The translations under genes were made by a program, and so were the position numbers. Shown one piece after another: positions 47,105 through 54,866 of a DNA stretch of 64,000 nt (position 1 is its first letter; each line of letters opens with the position of its first letter). Under the pieces are notes generated by a model that saw only the letters and a list, made by a program, of their open reading frames with translations, did no database searches and was not told the origin of the DNA. Source of the stretch: CAYFPX01 sp964519895 (lineage in GTDB: Bacteria > Myxococcota_A > UBA796 > CAJQPC01); NCBI GenBank assembly GCA_964519895.1, contig CAZFLE010000024.1, positions 10,088 through 74,087 of the forward strand, in the 5' to 3' direction.

Positions 47105-47947
47105 ATGTCACATCATCACGCAGCCCGAGCTCTCCCGGGCCGGGTCCTGTGGGCCTGCCACAGGGACGCCGCCACGTTGTGGCGCCTGGTCTTCGAGCAC
47201 GTTCCCGATCCGATCGCCCTGTGCCTGATGCCCGATCACGTTCACCTGTTGCACGCTCGCGATGTGCACCGTGAGCTGGGCCTGGCCATGTCCGCCTACG
47301 CACGGCATCGAAACCACGCTCGGGGCTCTGCGGGGCCCATCTGGCGTTCCCAGGGCCGGCCGGACCCGGTCGTGGGCGCCGTGAAGGAGCGCCGCTCCGT
47401 CCGCTACATCCACCTGAACCCGTGTCGTGCGGGACTGGTGGCCGATCCGCTGGCCTGGCCGTGGTCGACTCATCGGGATCGCTTGGGTCTGGCGATGCCA
47501 GCTCGGGTCCGGGCCTCCCCGGATCCCGTCGGCTTCCACGCCTATGTCTCCTCGGACCCGACGGTCTGCGTGACCGGGACCGACCTGCCCATGTCCGGCG
47601 ACCTGGTCGTTCCCGGGGCCGCTGGCCTGGAACTGCTGCGCTCGGCGGTCAGCACAGTCGCTCGGGTGCCGTGGTCTGAAGTCGGCGAGCGATCGCCGGC
47701 CCGCCGCCTCTGGGTTCGAGCTGCCCGGTGTCTCTCTCCAGAGCCCACCCGCGTCATCGCGGCCCACATCGGCGTCAGTGACCGCGCAGTCCGCTACATC
47801 GACGATCGCTGGGGACCCGACATGGGTGTGCTCGGCAGTGCGGCCGGAGATCCGCGCTTGGCCAGCTTGGATGACGGCGACCTCAGGCTGGCCCCTTCGT
47901 GGCGTCGCTATCGTTGGCGTCCAGACGGACCGCCCCAGCGGTTCTGA
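47105..47947 (+). CDS. REP-associated tyrosine transposase (Y1, IS200-like fold)
   Basis: 280 aa, ATG at 47105. The HUH motif is in CLMPDHVHLL; the family signature SVRYIHLNPCRAGLV, with the probable catalytic Tyr, follows at ~100-115. The C-terminus carries a DnaA-C-like helix-turn-helix (RVIAAHIGVSDRAVRYIDDRW). The N-terminus is shorter than usual for RAYTs, which commonly begin with a longer beta strand, so the true start may lie elsewhere, or the copy may be slightly reduced. Such enzymes nick single strands at REP hairpins; here the hairpin at 47015-47038 is a candidate. Confidence 0.87.
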   Translation: MSHHHAARALPGRVLWACHRDAATLWRLVFEHVPDPIALCLMPDHVHLLHARDVHRELGLAMSAYARHRNHARGSAGPIWRSQGRPDPVVGAVKERRSVRYIHLNPCRAGLVADPLAWPWSTHRDRLGLAMPARVRASPDPVGFHAYVSSDPTVCVTGTDLPMSGDLVVPGAAGLELLRSAVSTVARVPWSEVGERSPARRLWVRAARCLSPEPTRVIAAHIGVSDRAVRYIDDRWGPDMGVLGSAAGDPRLASLDDGDLRLAPSWRRYRWRPDGPPQRF

Positions 47948-47964
47948 GAGAGTCAGAGCCCGGC

Positions 47965-48106
47965 GGTTCTTCCGCCTGCCGATTCAGAGCCCCCCAGTTC
48001 TTCCGCTTTGCCGGAGTCAGGGCGCCGACAGACCGCCTTTCGGGCCTCTTCGAGGCGCAAGACGGGCCCTCGAGCGACTCAGCCGGAAGAGGGAAGGGAC
48101 TCTGAC
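47965..48106 (+). repeat. Right flanking repeat of RAYT unit
   Basis: TTCTTCCGC at 47967 and 47998 repeats the 31-bp spacing of the left copy, and the purine motif (GAAGAGGGAAGG) recurs at 48084-48104, 117 nt after the first TTCTTCCG, against 116 on the left. The stretch between is alignable but diverged. Confidence 0.7.
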
Positions 48107-48429
48107 CCCAGCGGCCCCTTGTTCACCCGCAGGAATCGCGCCAGGGGCAGGGCCATCCGGTGGTGCAGGGCCAGCGCGAACACGTCCGCGGCGAGCAAGG
48201 TTGTGCAGAGCACGGCCCCCAGCCAGACGAGGGAGACCCATCCCAGGCCGAGGCCCACCAGCGGGCCCAAGGCGAGACCGGCCCACGCTGCGGCCGCGCC
48301 CGTGAAGAGCCGCGGGCGCAGCGCCGCTGCCCGTTCCTGGTGCAGCACGTCCAGGGCCAGACAGCGCCGGGAGAGCGCCAGGACGAGGCCCGGGTCCAGC
48401 TCCTGCGCCCCGGACGGCAGCCACGACAC
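48079..48429 (-). CDS. Small membrane protein, 3' end formed by the RAYT repeat
   Basis: 116 aa from a likely GTG at 48429, 11 bp after the permease stop. Helical N-terminal part (LVLALSRRCLALDVLHQERAAALRP), then two membrane helices (GAAAAWAGLALGPLVGLGLGWV and LVWLGAVLCTTLLAADVFALA). The last ~9 codons, GPLGSESLPSSG, are read from the right RAYT repeat, so the original C-terminus was probably replaced. It is last in the metal-uptake operon. No family was recognised. Confidence 0.6.
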   Translation of the reverse strand: MSWLPSGAQELDPGLVLALSRRCLALDVLHQERAAALRPRLFTGAAAAWAGLALGPLVGLGLGWVSLVWLGAVLCTTLLAADVFALALHHRMALPLARFLRVNKGPLGSESLPSSG

Positions 48430-48439
48430 CCCACCAGTC

Positions 48440-49756
48440 CTACGGAAGCGCGACCTCTCCCGCCCGCTCACGCCAGCCCTCTGGCGCCTTCCGCACCCAG
48501 TCCGCCCAGGCCCCGCTGCTGTCCGGGCCGGCCAGGGGGTCATAGGCGGGGGCCGTGTCACCGGCGACGAGCCGCAGGCGGTGGTCGGCCTCCATGCGCA
48601 GGAACGGCACGTCCCCCTCGACCAGATCCGCCAGCCCGTCCAGGCCCGCCGGGTCTCCCAGGCGGACCAGCGCCGACGCGACCAACAGCCGGAGCGACGG
48701 GTCGGGCTCGACGGCCAGCCCCGCCCGCAGGGCGATGCCGTCGTCCAGCTCCGCCCGGTAGCGGGCCTCGCGGGTCGCCGGGTCCTGGTCGGCGAGCGCG
48801 GCTTCTTCGTGGTGCTCCAGGTGCACGTCCTGGTCGTGATCGTGGGCTGCACCGCTCGGCGAGGTCAGGGCCACGGCCCACAGCGTCGCGCCGAGCGTCG
48901 CTGCACCGGCCGCGAGCTTGGCGGCCAGCGGCCCCGGTCTGTCGGCACTGCGCAGCGCACGCACGGCCAGGGCCATCACCAGCAGGCCCCCCAGCATCAC
49001 CACGATCACCGGCCCCGCGGCGTGCTCGTAGCTCACCCCCACGCCGACCACCGACACCGGCAGGGCGACCCCCCAGGCCAGTGCCAGCCGGGCCCCGACG
49101 CCGTCGGCGAAGAGCCGACCGATGACCGCCGGGATGACCAGGAAGCTGAAGATGAGGAGCACGCCGGCGATCGGCACCATCGCCGTGATCACCGCGCCGA
49201 AGCTCAGGTAGAAGAAGATGTCCCACGCCCCCACCGCCACCCCGTCGGCCTGGGCAGCTTCGGGCTCGAAGCTCACCCGGAGCAACCTTTGGCGGACAGC
49301 GAAGTGCACCGCACCGACCGCTGCGACCACCCCGGCCATCCAGGCGATCTCGCTCCACCGCACCCACACCACGTTGCCGACCAGGAGGTGCTGGAGCTTC
49401 TCGGCCCCGTGCGGATCCGACGCGAACTCGAGCACCAGGGCCGCAGCGCCCGCCGTGACCGCATAGGCGATGCCGATGATCGCCTCCTGGGGCACCCGGT
49501 CCTCGAAGTGGCGGGCCAGGGAGAACGCCAGGGCGCCCACCGCCGTGAACCCCAGGGAGATGCCGTAGGCCCCCGGGGCATCGGCCGTAAAGCCCAGCAT
49601 CACGGCCCACGTGGTGCCCAGGGCCGCCACCTGGGCCAGTGCCAGATCCACGAAGATCACGCCCCGCTGCAGCACGTGGAGCCCGAACCATCCCAGGGGC
49701 AGGGCCACCACCAGGCACGCCACCACGGGTGCGACCATCCAGTGCCCGGCGTCCAC
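48440..49756 (-). CDS. ABC-3 family metal transporter permease (ZnuB/MntB-like) with His-rich and helical-repeat C-terminal extension
   Basis: 438 aa from a GTG at 49756, one base after the SBP stop; an ATG at 49738 would shorten it by six residues. Residues ~5-275 hold about eight helices with the ABC-3 pattern (LGWFGLHVLQRGVIFVDLALAQVAALG; VPIAGVLLIFSFLVIPAVIGRLFADG). Beyond ~280 the protein is unusual: a His/Asp stretch (AHDHDQDVHLEHHEE) and then a ~100-residue helical domain with HEAT-like features (RLLVASALVRLGDPAGLDGLADLV). The extension may gate or sense metal. No ATPase gene accompanies it. Confidence 0.85.
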   Translation of the reverse strand: MDAGHWMVAPVVACLVVALPLGWFGLHVLQRGVIFVDLALAQVAALGTTWAVMLGFTADAPGAYGISLGFTAVGALAFSLARHFEDRVPQEAIIGIAYAVTAGAAALVLEFASDPHGAEKLQHLLVGNVVWVRWSEIAWMAGVVAAVGAVHFAVRQRLLRVSFEPEAAQADGVAVGAWDIFFYLSFGAVITAMVPIAGVLLIFSFLVIPAVIGRLFADGVGARLALAWGVALPVSVVGVGVSYEHAAGPVIVVMLGGLLVMALAVRALRSADRPGPLAAKLAAGAATLGATLWAVALTSPSGAAHDHDQDVHLEHHEEAALADQDPATREARYRAELDDGIALRAGLAVEPDPSLRLLVASALVRLGDPAGLDGLADLVEGDVPFLRMEADHRLRLVAGDTAPAYDPLAGPDSSGAWADWVRKAPEGWRERAGEVALP

Positions 49757-49757
49757 G

Positions 49758-50720
49758 TCAGAAGGTCCCGAGGATGGCGTCGAGCAAGGCCAGTGGATCG
49801 GACGCAGCCGGCACGCCCCCGACGTCGCCGGGGATGCGGGCCACCCGGGCACCGGTGGTGCTGCTCAGAGCGTGGGCCAGTCGATCGTCGTAGTAGACCG
49901 TGACGCCGATCCAGGTGACGCCGGCTGCCGTCATCGACGCCGCGAGAGCGTCCTTGTGAGCGGCGCTCGGGGCGATGCCCGGGCGGTCCTCGATGTAGCC
50001 GACCACGTCCAGGCCGTAGCGCTGCACCAGGTAGATCCAGCTCCGGTGGTAGAAGACCACCGGCTGGCCGCGCAGCCCCGCGTGCTGACCCAGGCTCCCG
50101 CCCAGACGGTCCGCAAGGCCCTTGGACGCCAGGAAGTCGTGCAGCTTGCCCGAGCGGGCCAACCGCTCCAGCAGCGGGCCGCCCATGAAGTCGACCAGAT
50201 CATGGCCGAAGACCCAGGTGTAGACCCGGTCGCGAAAGGCCGCCGCCCGGGCCGCGTAGCCGTCGGCCCCGGCCGGGTCCACGCGGGCGAGCCCCGCCGC
50301 GATGTTGTCGGCGATGAGCGGCAGGTTCAGCGGATCGAGCCACACGTGAGGGTTGCCCTGGGGGTGCAGGTCGCCCTGGGAGCGGCTCAGCTCGACAGGG
50401 ACCTCCAGGCGAGCGACGCCGTTGGACGCCAGGACGTGGCCGGGCCTCCCGGGACGGATCCCCGGGTTGCCGGCACCGTCGAGCAGGCGGCTGGTCCACA
50501 GCTCCAGGCCCAGGCCGTTCTCGATGAACAGGTCCGCCCGTCCGACCGTGGCCATCAACGCCGGGGTCGGAGACAGGAAGTGCGGGTCCTCGGTCCCCCG
50601 CCCCAGCACGGTGACCTGGGCGTCTGGGGCCAGGGTCTGGGCCAGCGAACCGTACACCGGCAAGGTGGCGACCACGTCGAGGGCAAGGGCCTGTGCGACA
50701 AGAAGCAGGAGCGCGATCAT
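49758..50720 (-). CDS. Cluster A-I metal-binding lipoprotein-like solute-binding protein (ZnuA/TroA family)
   Basis: 320 aa, ATG at 50720, overlapping the preceding stop (ATGA). Signal peptide MIALLLLVAQALA. The four ligands of the family can be placed: His47 (EDPHFLSPTP), His125 (NPHVWLDP), His225 (FYHRSWIYL) and Asp279 (VYYDDRL). His-rich loop typical of ZnuA is short (QGDLHPQGNPH). Metal may be zinc or manganese. It delivers metal to the permease encoded next. Confidence 0.87.
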   Translation of the reverse strand: MIALLLLVAQALALDVVATLPVYGSLAQTLAPDAQVTVLGRGTEDPHFLSPTPALMATVGRADLFIENGLGLELWTSRLLDGAGNPGIRPGRPGHVLASNGVARLEVPVELSRSQGDLHPQGNPHVWLDPLNLPLIADNIAAGLARVDPAGADGYAARAAAFRDRVYTWVFGHDLVDFMGGPLLERLARSGKLHDFLASKGLADRLGGSLGQHAGLRGQPVVFYHRSWIYLVQRYGLDVVGYIEDRPGIAPSAAHKDALAASMTAAGVTWIGVTVYYDDRLAHALSSTTGARVARIPGDVGGVPAASDPLALLDAILGTF

Positions 50721-51991
50721 CGGTTCACCCAGTAGGGCTCGACGGGGTGGGAGCCCCAGACGAAGGTGAGCTGGCCCTGGGCGAGCCAGGCGGCCTCTTC
50801 GCGGGCCAGGGACAGGCGCAGGCGCAGGAATTCCGACGTGTACCAGGACGCGGCGGCCTCGCCGCCGAGCTCTCCGTCGACTGCGTCCAGGCGCAGGCCC
50901 AGGTACAGCGGGCGGGTCGGTTGGACCTGCAGGGCCGCATAGCCGCCACGGCTGCCTTCGGTGGTGGCGAGGGCTTCGGCCAGCAACAGGACCGAGCGCC
51001 AGGAGGAGCCCTTCCACCGCACCATCAGGTCGCCGCCGAAGACAGCGTCGCTCTCGCGACCGGTGGCGCTGGCACCCGCCGAGACGTCGACGGCGCCCAG
51101 GTCGGCGAAGAGCTCACCCCGCCCCAGCCAGCCGGGTGTGATCCCGGCGGCGTGGAAGGTCTCGCCGGCGACGGCGGCGCCCTGGAGCGTCAAGGTCACC
51201 GGGGCCTGCCAGCGGGGCCGCCAGGTCAGGCTCACCCCGGTGTCGCTGAGCCCTTCGGGTCCCAGCAGCTCCCGAAAGGCCAGAGGCGCCTGGGTCCAGG
51301 GCAGGTCGTGGGGGTGCTGCCGGTTCACGACCCCGAAGGGCAGCTTGAACAGCCCCGCCCGGGCGGTGAGGCCCCCGGGCAGGGCGACGAAGTCCACGTA
51401 GAGCTCCTCGACCGCCACCTCCCAGCCCAGGTCCTCCGCCTGGGCTTCGAGCGGGGTGTCGTCGTCGGGGTCCTCGGCGTGGGTGTCCTCGGTCGCGTGG
51501 GTGTCGACCGTGTCGTGTGCATGGGCTCCGCCGAGGGGCGGGTCCTGGTGGAGCGCGAGCACCGCCACGGCCTGGGCATAGGGGTCCACGCCGGCCCGCA
51601 GGTCCAGCTCCAGGCTGCGCATCCAGGGTCCGGACTCCGGGGCCACGCCGTCGCCGTCGAAGCCGACGGACCAGAAGCCGTCGCCAAAGGCGGTGAGCGC
51701 GGGGTTGAAGGCACCCGGGCCGACCTGTGCGGGGGGAACCGGGGCCGGGGCTTCGGCCGCAGCGGCCTCTGCGTCGCGCAGCAGGTCCTCCAGGGCGGCG
51801 GCCTGCTGGGTCGCTTCGAGGGCGGCGATGCGCGCTTCGAGCGCGGCGATGTCCGGGACTTCGGGGGTGTCTTCTTCTGGGGGATCGTCTGTGGGGAGCT
51901 CCTCGGCGTCGCCGTCCGGCGATGGAGGAGGGGACGGCTCGTCATCGGCCCAGACCGGATGCAGGAGCAGCCCCAGGGAGAGCACGAGCAT
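50717..51991 (-). CDS. Outer-membrane porin-like protein with His/Asp loop (metal uptake operon)
   Basis: 424 aa, ATG at 51991 with GGAGG upstream. Signal MLVLSLGLLLHPVWA, Pro/Asp-rich linker, then a short coiled coil (IAALEARIAALEATQQAAALEDLL). The rest is a beta barrel that ends in charged residues rather than the usual Phe. One loop is His/Asp-rich (GGAHAHDTVDTHATEDTHAED). It is coupled to the solute-binding protein gene, which suggests it passes metal across the outer membrane. Confidence 0.78.
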   Translation of the reverse strand: MLVLSLGLLLHPVWADDEPSPPPSPDGDAEELPTDDPPEEDTPEVPDIAALEARIAALEATQQAAALEDLLRDAEAAAAEAPAPVPPAQVGPGAFNPALTAFGDGFWSVGFDGDGVAPESGPWMRSLELDLRAGVDPYAQAVAVLALHQDPPLGGAHAHDTVDTHATEDTHAEDPDDDTPLEAQAEDLGWEVAVEELYVDFVALPGGLTARAGLFKLPFGVVNRQHPHDLPWTQAPLAFRELLGPEGLSDTGVSLTWRPRWQAPVTLTLQGAAVAGETFHAAGITPGWLGRGELFADLGAVDVSAGASATGRESDAVFGGDLMVRWKGSSWRSVLLLAEALATTEGSRGGYAALQVQPTRPLYLGLRLDAVDGELGGEAAASWYTSEFLRLRLSLAREEAAWLAQGQLTFVWGSHPVEPYWVNR

Positions 51992-52057
51992 GGCCGTACC
52001 TCCTGGTGGTTCGTTCGGGACGCGGCCGACGGTCGTCGCCGGCGAGGACCGGGAAGC

Positions 52058-52432
52058 TCAGGAGGTCGGGGGCGAAGTCTTGGGGGCGTAGGCCAGCGGG
52101 TGGCCCGGGGGTGCCAGGGGAGGGCCGGTGGGGGCCTGGGCGGTGGCGATCGCGGCCAGCAGGGCAGCTGCCGGGGCGATCACCGGGGTGCCCTGGTCCA
52201 GGGCCTGGGCCAGGCTGCAGCCGTGGTCGTGCCCGGCCGGTGCGTCCGGTGCGCTGATCCAGGTGGTCTCCCCGGCGGTCTGACCGTGGCCGGACCACTC
52301 CATCAGCTCGCCGTGGTCCGCGCACCGCACGTGGGCGACTTCCAGGGCGTGCACGTGCCCGCCGGTGATGCCCGCTAACCAGCTCAGCAGGGTGAGGACC
52401 AGGGCAAGGTGTCGCAGGCGGGAAGAGGTCAT
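52058..52432 (-). CDS. Small His/Cys-rich exported protein of the metal operon
   Basis: About 125 aa, ATG at 52432 (a GTG four codons upstream is possible). One hydrophobic N-terminal segment (LALVLTLLSWLAGITGG) is followed by HVHALEVAHVRCADHGELMEW and HDHGCSLAQAL, a pattern seen in DUF2946-like small metal-binding proteins. It begins the operon that runs to 48079. Function is inferred only from location and His/Cys content. Confidence 0.6.
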   Translation of the reverse strand: MTSSRLRHLALVLTLLSWLAGITGGHVHALEVAHVRCADHGELMEWSGHGQTAGETTWISAPDAPAGHDHGCSLAQALDQGTPVIAPAAALLAAIATAQAPTGPPLAPPGHPLAYAPKTSPPTS

Positions 52433-52481
52433 GACCGGTGGCACGAGGGTAGCAGAGCGGAGGGCCCTGGTCGATGGGTGT

Positions 52482-52832
52482 TCACCAACCCTGGACCCGG
52501 CTCGTCACGCGGCCCAACACCCGGGACGCCGGCACCAGCCCCCACGACCGGCTGTCCGTGGACTGCTCTGCCGCGTCGCCCCGCAGGTCCACTCCGCCGT
52601 CCGAGATGCCGGCCACCCGCTTGATCACCACCCGCCCGGACTCTCCGGGATGCTCCGCCACCACCACGTCCCCGACTTCCACCGCGGCACCGGCCTGGGC
52701 CAGCACAAAGTCCCCCGCCACCAGCGTCGGCGCCATGCTCGGCCCCTCCACGCGGAAGCGTCGCCGCCGTCGCAGCAGCCACAAAATCAGCTCGGCCGGC
52801 CCGGTGCGAGACACGGGACCGGCCGGAGCCAT
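52482..52832 (-). CDS. sodX: Nickel-type superoxide dismutase maturation protease (SodX-like, S26 family)
   Basis: 116 aa, ATG at 52832, 14 bp after the sodN stop. One hydrophobic and basic N-terminal segment (AELILWLLRRRRRF), then VEGPSMAPTL with the nucleophile Ser and VVIKRVAG with the general-base Lys: the Ser-Lys dyad of signal peptidase-like enzymes. It probably removes the SodN leader to free His1. Confidence 0.87.
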   Translation of the reverse strand: MAPAGPVSRTGPAELILWLLRRRRRFRVEGPSMAPTLVAGDFVLAQAGAAVEVGDVVVAEHPGESGRVVIKRVAGISDGGVDLRGDAAEQSTDSRSWGLVPASRVLGRVTSRVQGW

Positions 52833-52846
52833 CGCGGGGTCGTCGC

Positions 52847-53320
52847 TCAGGACGCGGTGTACCAGGCGATGTCGCGGTTCTTGATGCCCCAGAAGATCTC
52901 GTGGACCTTCTGGCAGGCGTCCATCAGTGCCTGGGCGTGGTGCAGCGAGACCTCCTGCTTGGCGGAGCTCGCCTCCTTGGCGGCCTTCCAGAAGATGTCG
53001 TGCAGGTCGGGCACGGCCTCGAGGTGCTGGGGCTTGAAGAAGTCGGTCCACAGGACCAGGAGCTCTTCCTTGGCCAGGTGGGCCTGCTCTTCCTTGATCT
53101 TCACGAAGCGGGCCACGGTGTTGTGGTAGGCCTGGACCGCACCAGCGTCGCTGGGATCGGGCAGGGGCAGGGCCTGGATCTTCTTGGTCATCGACAGCAC
53201 GGCCTCGGCGGCGATGCGGGCGGAGGCGGGATCGTAGACGCCACAGGGCCCGTCGCAGTGGGCGCTGGCGATGGGTGCGGGGGACACGGTGTCGAGGGCG
53301 GCGAAGAGGGTCTTCAGCAT
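52847..53320 (-). CDS. sodN: Nickel superoxide dismutase
   Basis: 157 aa, ATG at 53320 with GGAG ten bases upstream. A 20-residue leader precedes HCDGPCGVYDP (residues 21-31), the nickel hook H-C-x-x-P-C-x-x-Y; after cleavage His21 would be the mature N-terminal ligand. The rest is a four-helix bundle (SMTKKIQALPLP, AYHNTVARFVKIKEEQAHLAKEEL, HHAQALMDACQKVHEIFW). It dismutes superoxide to peroxide and oxygen. The maturation protease gene follows at once on the same strand. Confidence 0.96.
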   Translation of the reverse strand: MLKTLFAALDTVSPAPIASAHCDGPCGVYDPASARIAAEAVLSMTKKIQALPLPDPSDAGAVQAYHNTVARFVKIKEEQAHLAKEELLVLWTDFFKPQHLEAVPDLHDIFWKAAKEASSAKQEVSLHHAQALMDACQKVHEIFWGIKNRDIAWYTAS

Positions 53321-53427
53321 CGGGGGATCGCTCCAGGCAATCAAGTGGGGACGGATCGATATCCGCCGGCCGGACCGTGTCAACCCACACAGGCGGTTAG
53401 AGCCGCCGCCCGCCCAGGAGCCCCTCC

Positions 53428-54198
53428 ATGTGGACCGTCGGTGAGCACTCCTTCACTTCGCGCCTGATCGTGGGCACCGGCAAGTACGTCGACTTCCCCA
53501 CCATGCAGACTTGTCACCGGGCCAGCGGCACCGAGATGGTGACCGTCGCCATCCGTCGCGTGGACCTGAACGCGCCCAAGGGCGAGAACATCCTGGACTT
53601 CATCGATCGGGACAGGATCACCCTGCTGCCGAACACCGCTGGGTGCTACACGGTCGACGAAGCCGTCGTGACCGCCCGGCTGGCCCGGGAGCTGCTGGGC
53701 ACCGACCTGATCAAGCTCGAGGTCATCGGAGACGACAGGACCCTCTTCCCCGATCCCGAGGGCACCCTCGAGGCCGCCCGGGTGCTGGTCCAGGACGGCT
53801 TCACCGTGCTGCCCTACTGCATGGACGACCCGATCATTTGCATGCGGCTCGAGGAGATCGGCTGCGCGGCCGTCATGCCACTGGCGGCGCCCATCGGCTC
53901 CGGGCTCGGCCTGCGGAACCCCTACAACCTGGCGATCATCCTCGAGCACGCCGGGGTCCCCGTGATCGTGGACGCCGGCGTGGGCACGGCGTCCGACGCG
54001 GCTCTGGCGATGGAACTCGGCGTGACCGCCCTGCTCATGAACACCGCGATCGCCGGAGCGGACGACCCGGCCAAGATGGCCACGGCGATGCAGGCCGGCA
54101 CCGCGGCCGGCCGGTTGGCCTTCGAGGCGGGGCGCATCCCCCGCAAGCTGTACGCGTCGGCGTCGAGCCCCATGACCGGACTCATCGGGCGCGGCTGA
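53428..54198 (+). CDS. thiG: Thiazole synthase ThiG
   Basis: 256 aa, ATG at 53428 behind AGGAG. TIM-barrel protein: RLIVGTGKYVDFPTMQ, ITLLPNTAGCYTVDEAV, Lys96 in LIKLEVIGDD (Schiff-base Lys), and VDAGVGTASDAALAMELGVTALLMNTAIAGADDP, which binds phosphate. It makes the thiazole phosphate of thiamine from deoxyxylulose phosphate, dehydroglycine and ThiS thiocarboxylate. No thiS, thiF or thiH is in view. Confidence 0.96.
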   Translation: MWTVGEHSFTSRLIVGTGKYVDFPTMQTCHRASGTEMVTVAIRRVDLNAPKGENILDFIDRDRITLLPNTAGCYTVDEAVVTARLARELLGTDLIKLEVIGDDRTLFPDPEGTLEAARVLVQDGFTVLPYCMDDPIICMRLEEIGCAAVMPLAAPIGSGLGLRNPYNLAIILEHAGVPVIVDAGVGTASDAALAMELGVTALLMNTAIAGADDPAKMATAMQAGTAAGRLAFEAGRIPRKLYASASSPMTGLIGRG

Positions 54199-54215
54199 CC
54201 GACTACGCTGCCTCT

Positions 54216-54866
54216 GTGCAGCGACTGCTTCCCATCTCCCCCGGGACCCAGGGCGACGGCGCCGACATGGTCTGGCTGGCAGAGGGACTGTCGAGAGCCG
54301 GCTGTCGCCAGCTGCTGCTGCGCGAGCTCCACTTGGCCGAGCGCTCCGTGGTGCGGCTGGCCTGCGCCCTGTCCATTCGCCTGCCCCAGCTGGTCCTGCA
54401 CGACCGCATGGCTGGGGCTCGGGCGATCGCGACCGCCACCGGCTGGGGACTCCACCTGCCCTCTGGGTCCGACGTGGCCGCGGTCCGAGTGGCCTTTCCC
54501 CACCGCCTTGGCGTGTCCTGTCACAGCGCCGCCGAGGTGCTGGCGGCCCAAGCCGGTGGCGCCGACTACGCGCTGCTGTCCCCCATCTGGCGCCCGACCA
54601 GCAAGCCCGCGGATCGCCGGCGCTGCCTGGGCACGACCGGTCTGCGGCGGGCGACCCGGCGGGTACAGCTCCGCGTGTTCGCGCTGGGAGGGGTCGACGG
54701 CGATCGGGTCGAGCGGGCCCGGCGGGCGGGGGCCTACGGCGTCGCGGTGCTCGGTGGCTTGTTCGGCGGTGACCCGGTCGTGGAAGAGGTCGAGGCTCGG
54801 GCCCGTGCCCTGCTCCAAGACCCGTCGACTCAGCTGGAGCTGCCCGGGGGACGCCTGGCCAGGTAG
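54216..54866 (+). CDS. ThiE/TenI-like thiamine phosphate synthase family protein
   Basis: 216 aa from a GTG at 54216, 17 bp after thiG. TIM barrel with YALLSPIWRPTSKP (the ThiE loop) and VFALGGVDGDRVERARRAGAYGVAVLGGLF (phosphate-binding end). The N-terminal active-site motif QLRxK is replaced by LLLRELHL, so it may be TenI-like (thiazole tautomerase) rather than a true ThiE. Its 3' end overlaps the convergent methyltransferase gene by 37 bp. Confidence 0.78.
   Translation: MQRLLPISPGTQGDGADMVWLAEGLSRAGCRQLLLRELHLAERSVVRLACALSIRLPQLVLHDRMAGARAIATATGWGLHLPSGSDVAAVRVAFPHRLGVSCHSAAEVLAAQAGGADYALLSPIWRPTSKPADRRRCLGTTGLRRATRRVQLRVFALGGVDGDRVERARRAGAYGVAVLGGLFGGDPVVEEVEARARALLQDPSTQLELPGGRLAR

Larger units (their letters stand above)
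46866..48106 (+). mobile_element. RAYT transposase unit between ~140-bp direct repeats
   Basis: A Y1-type transposase gene (47105..47947) sits between two degenerate direct copies of a ~140-bp block (46866-47006 and 47965-48106). The element starts one base after the stop of the radical SAM gene, and its right copy runs into the 3' end of the gene at 48079..48429. No target duplication is expected for this family and none was seen. Confidence 0.65.
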
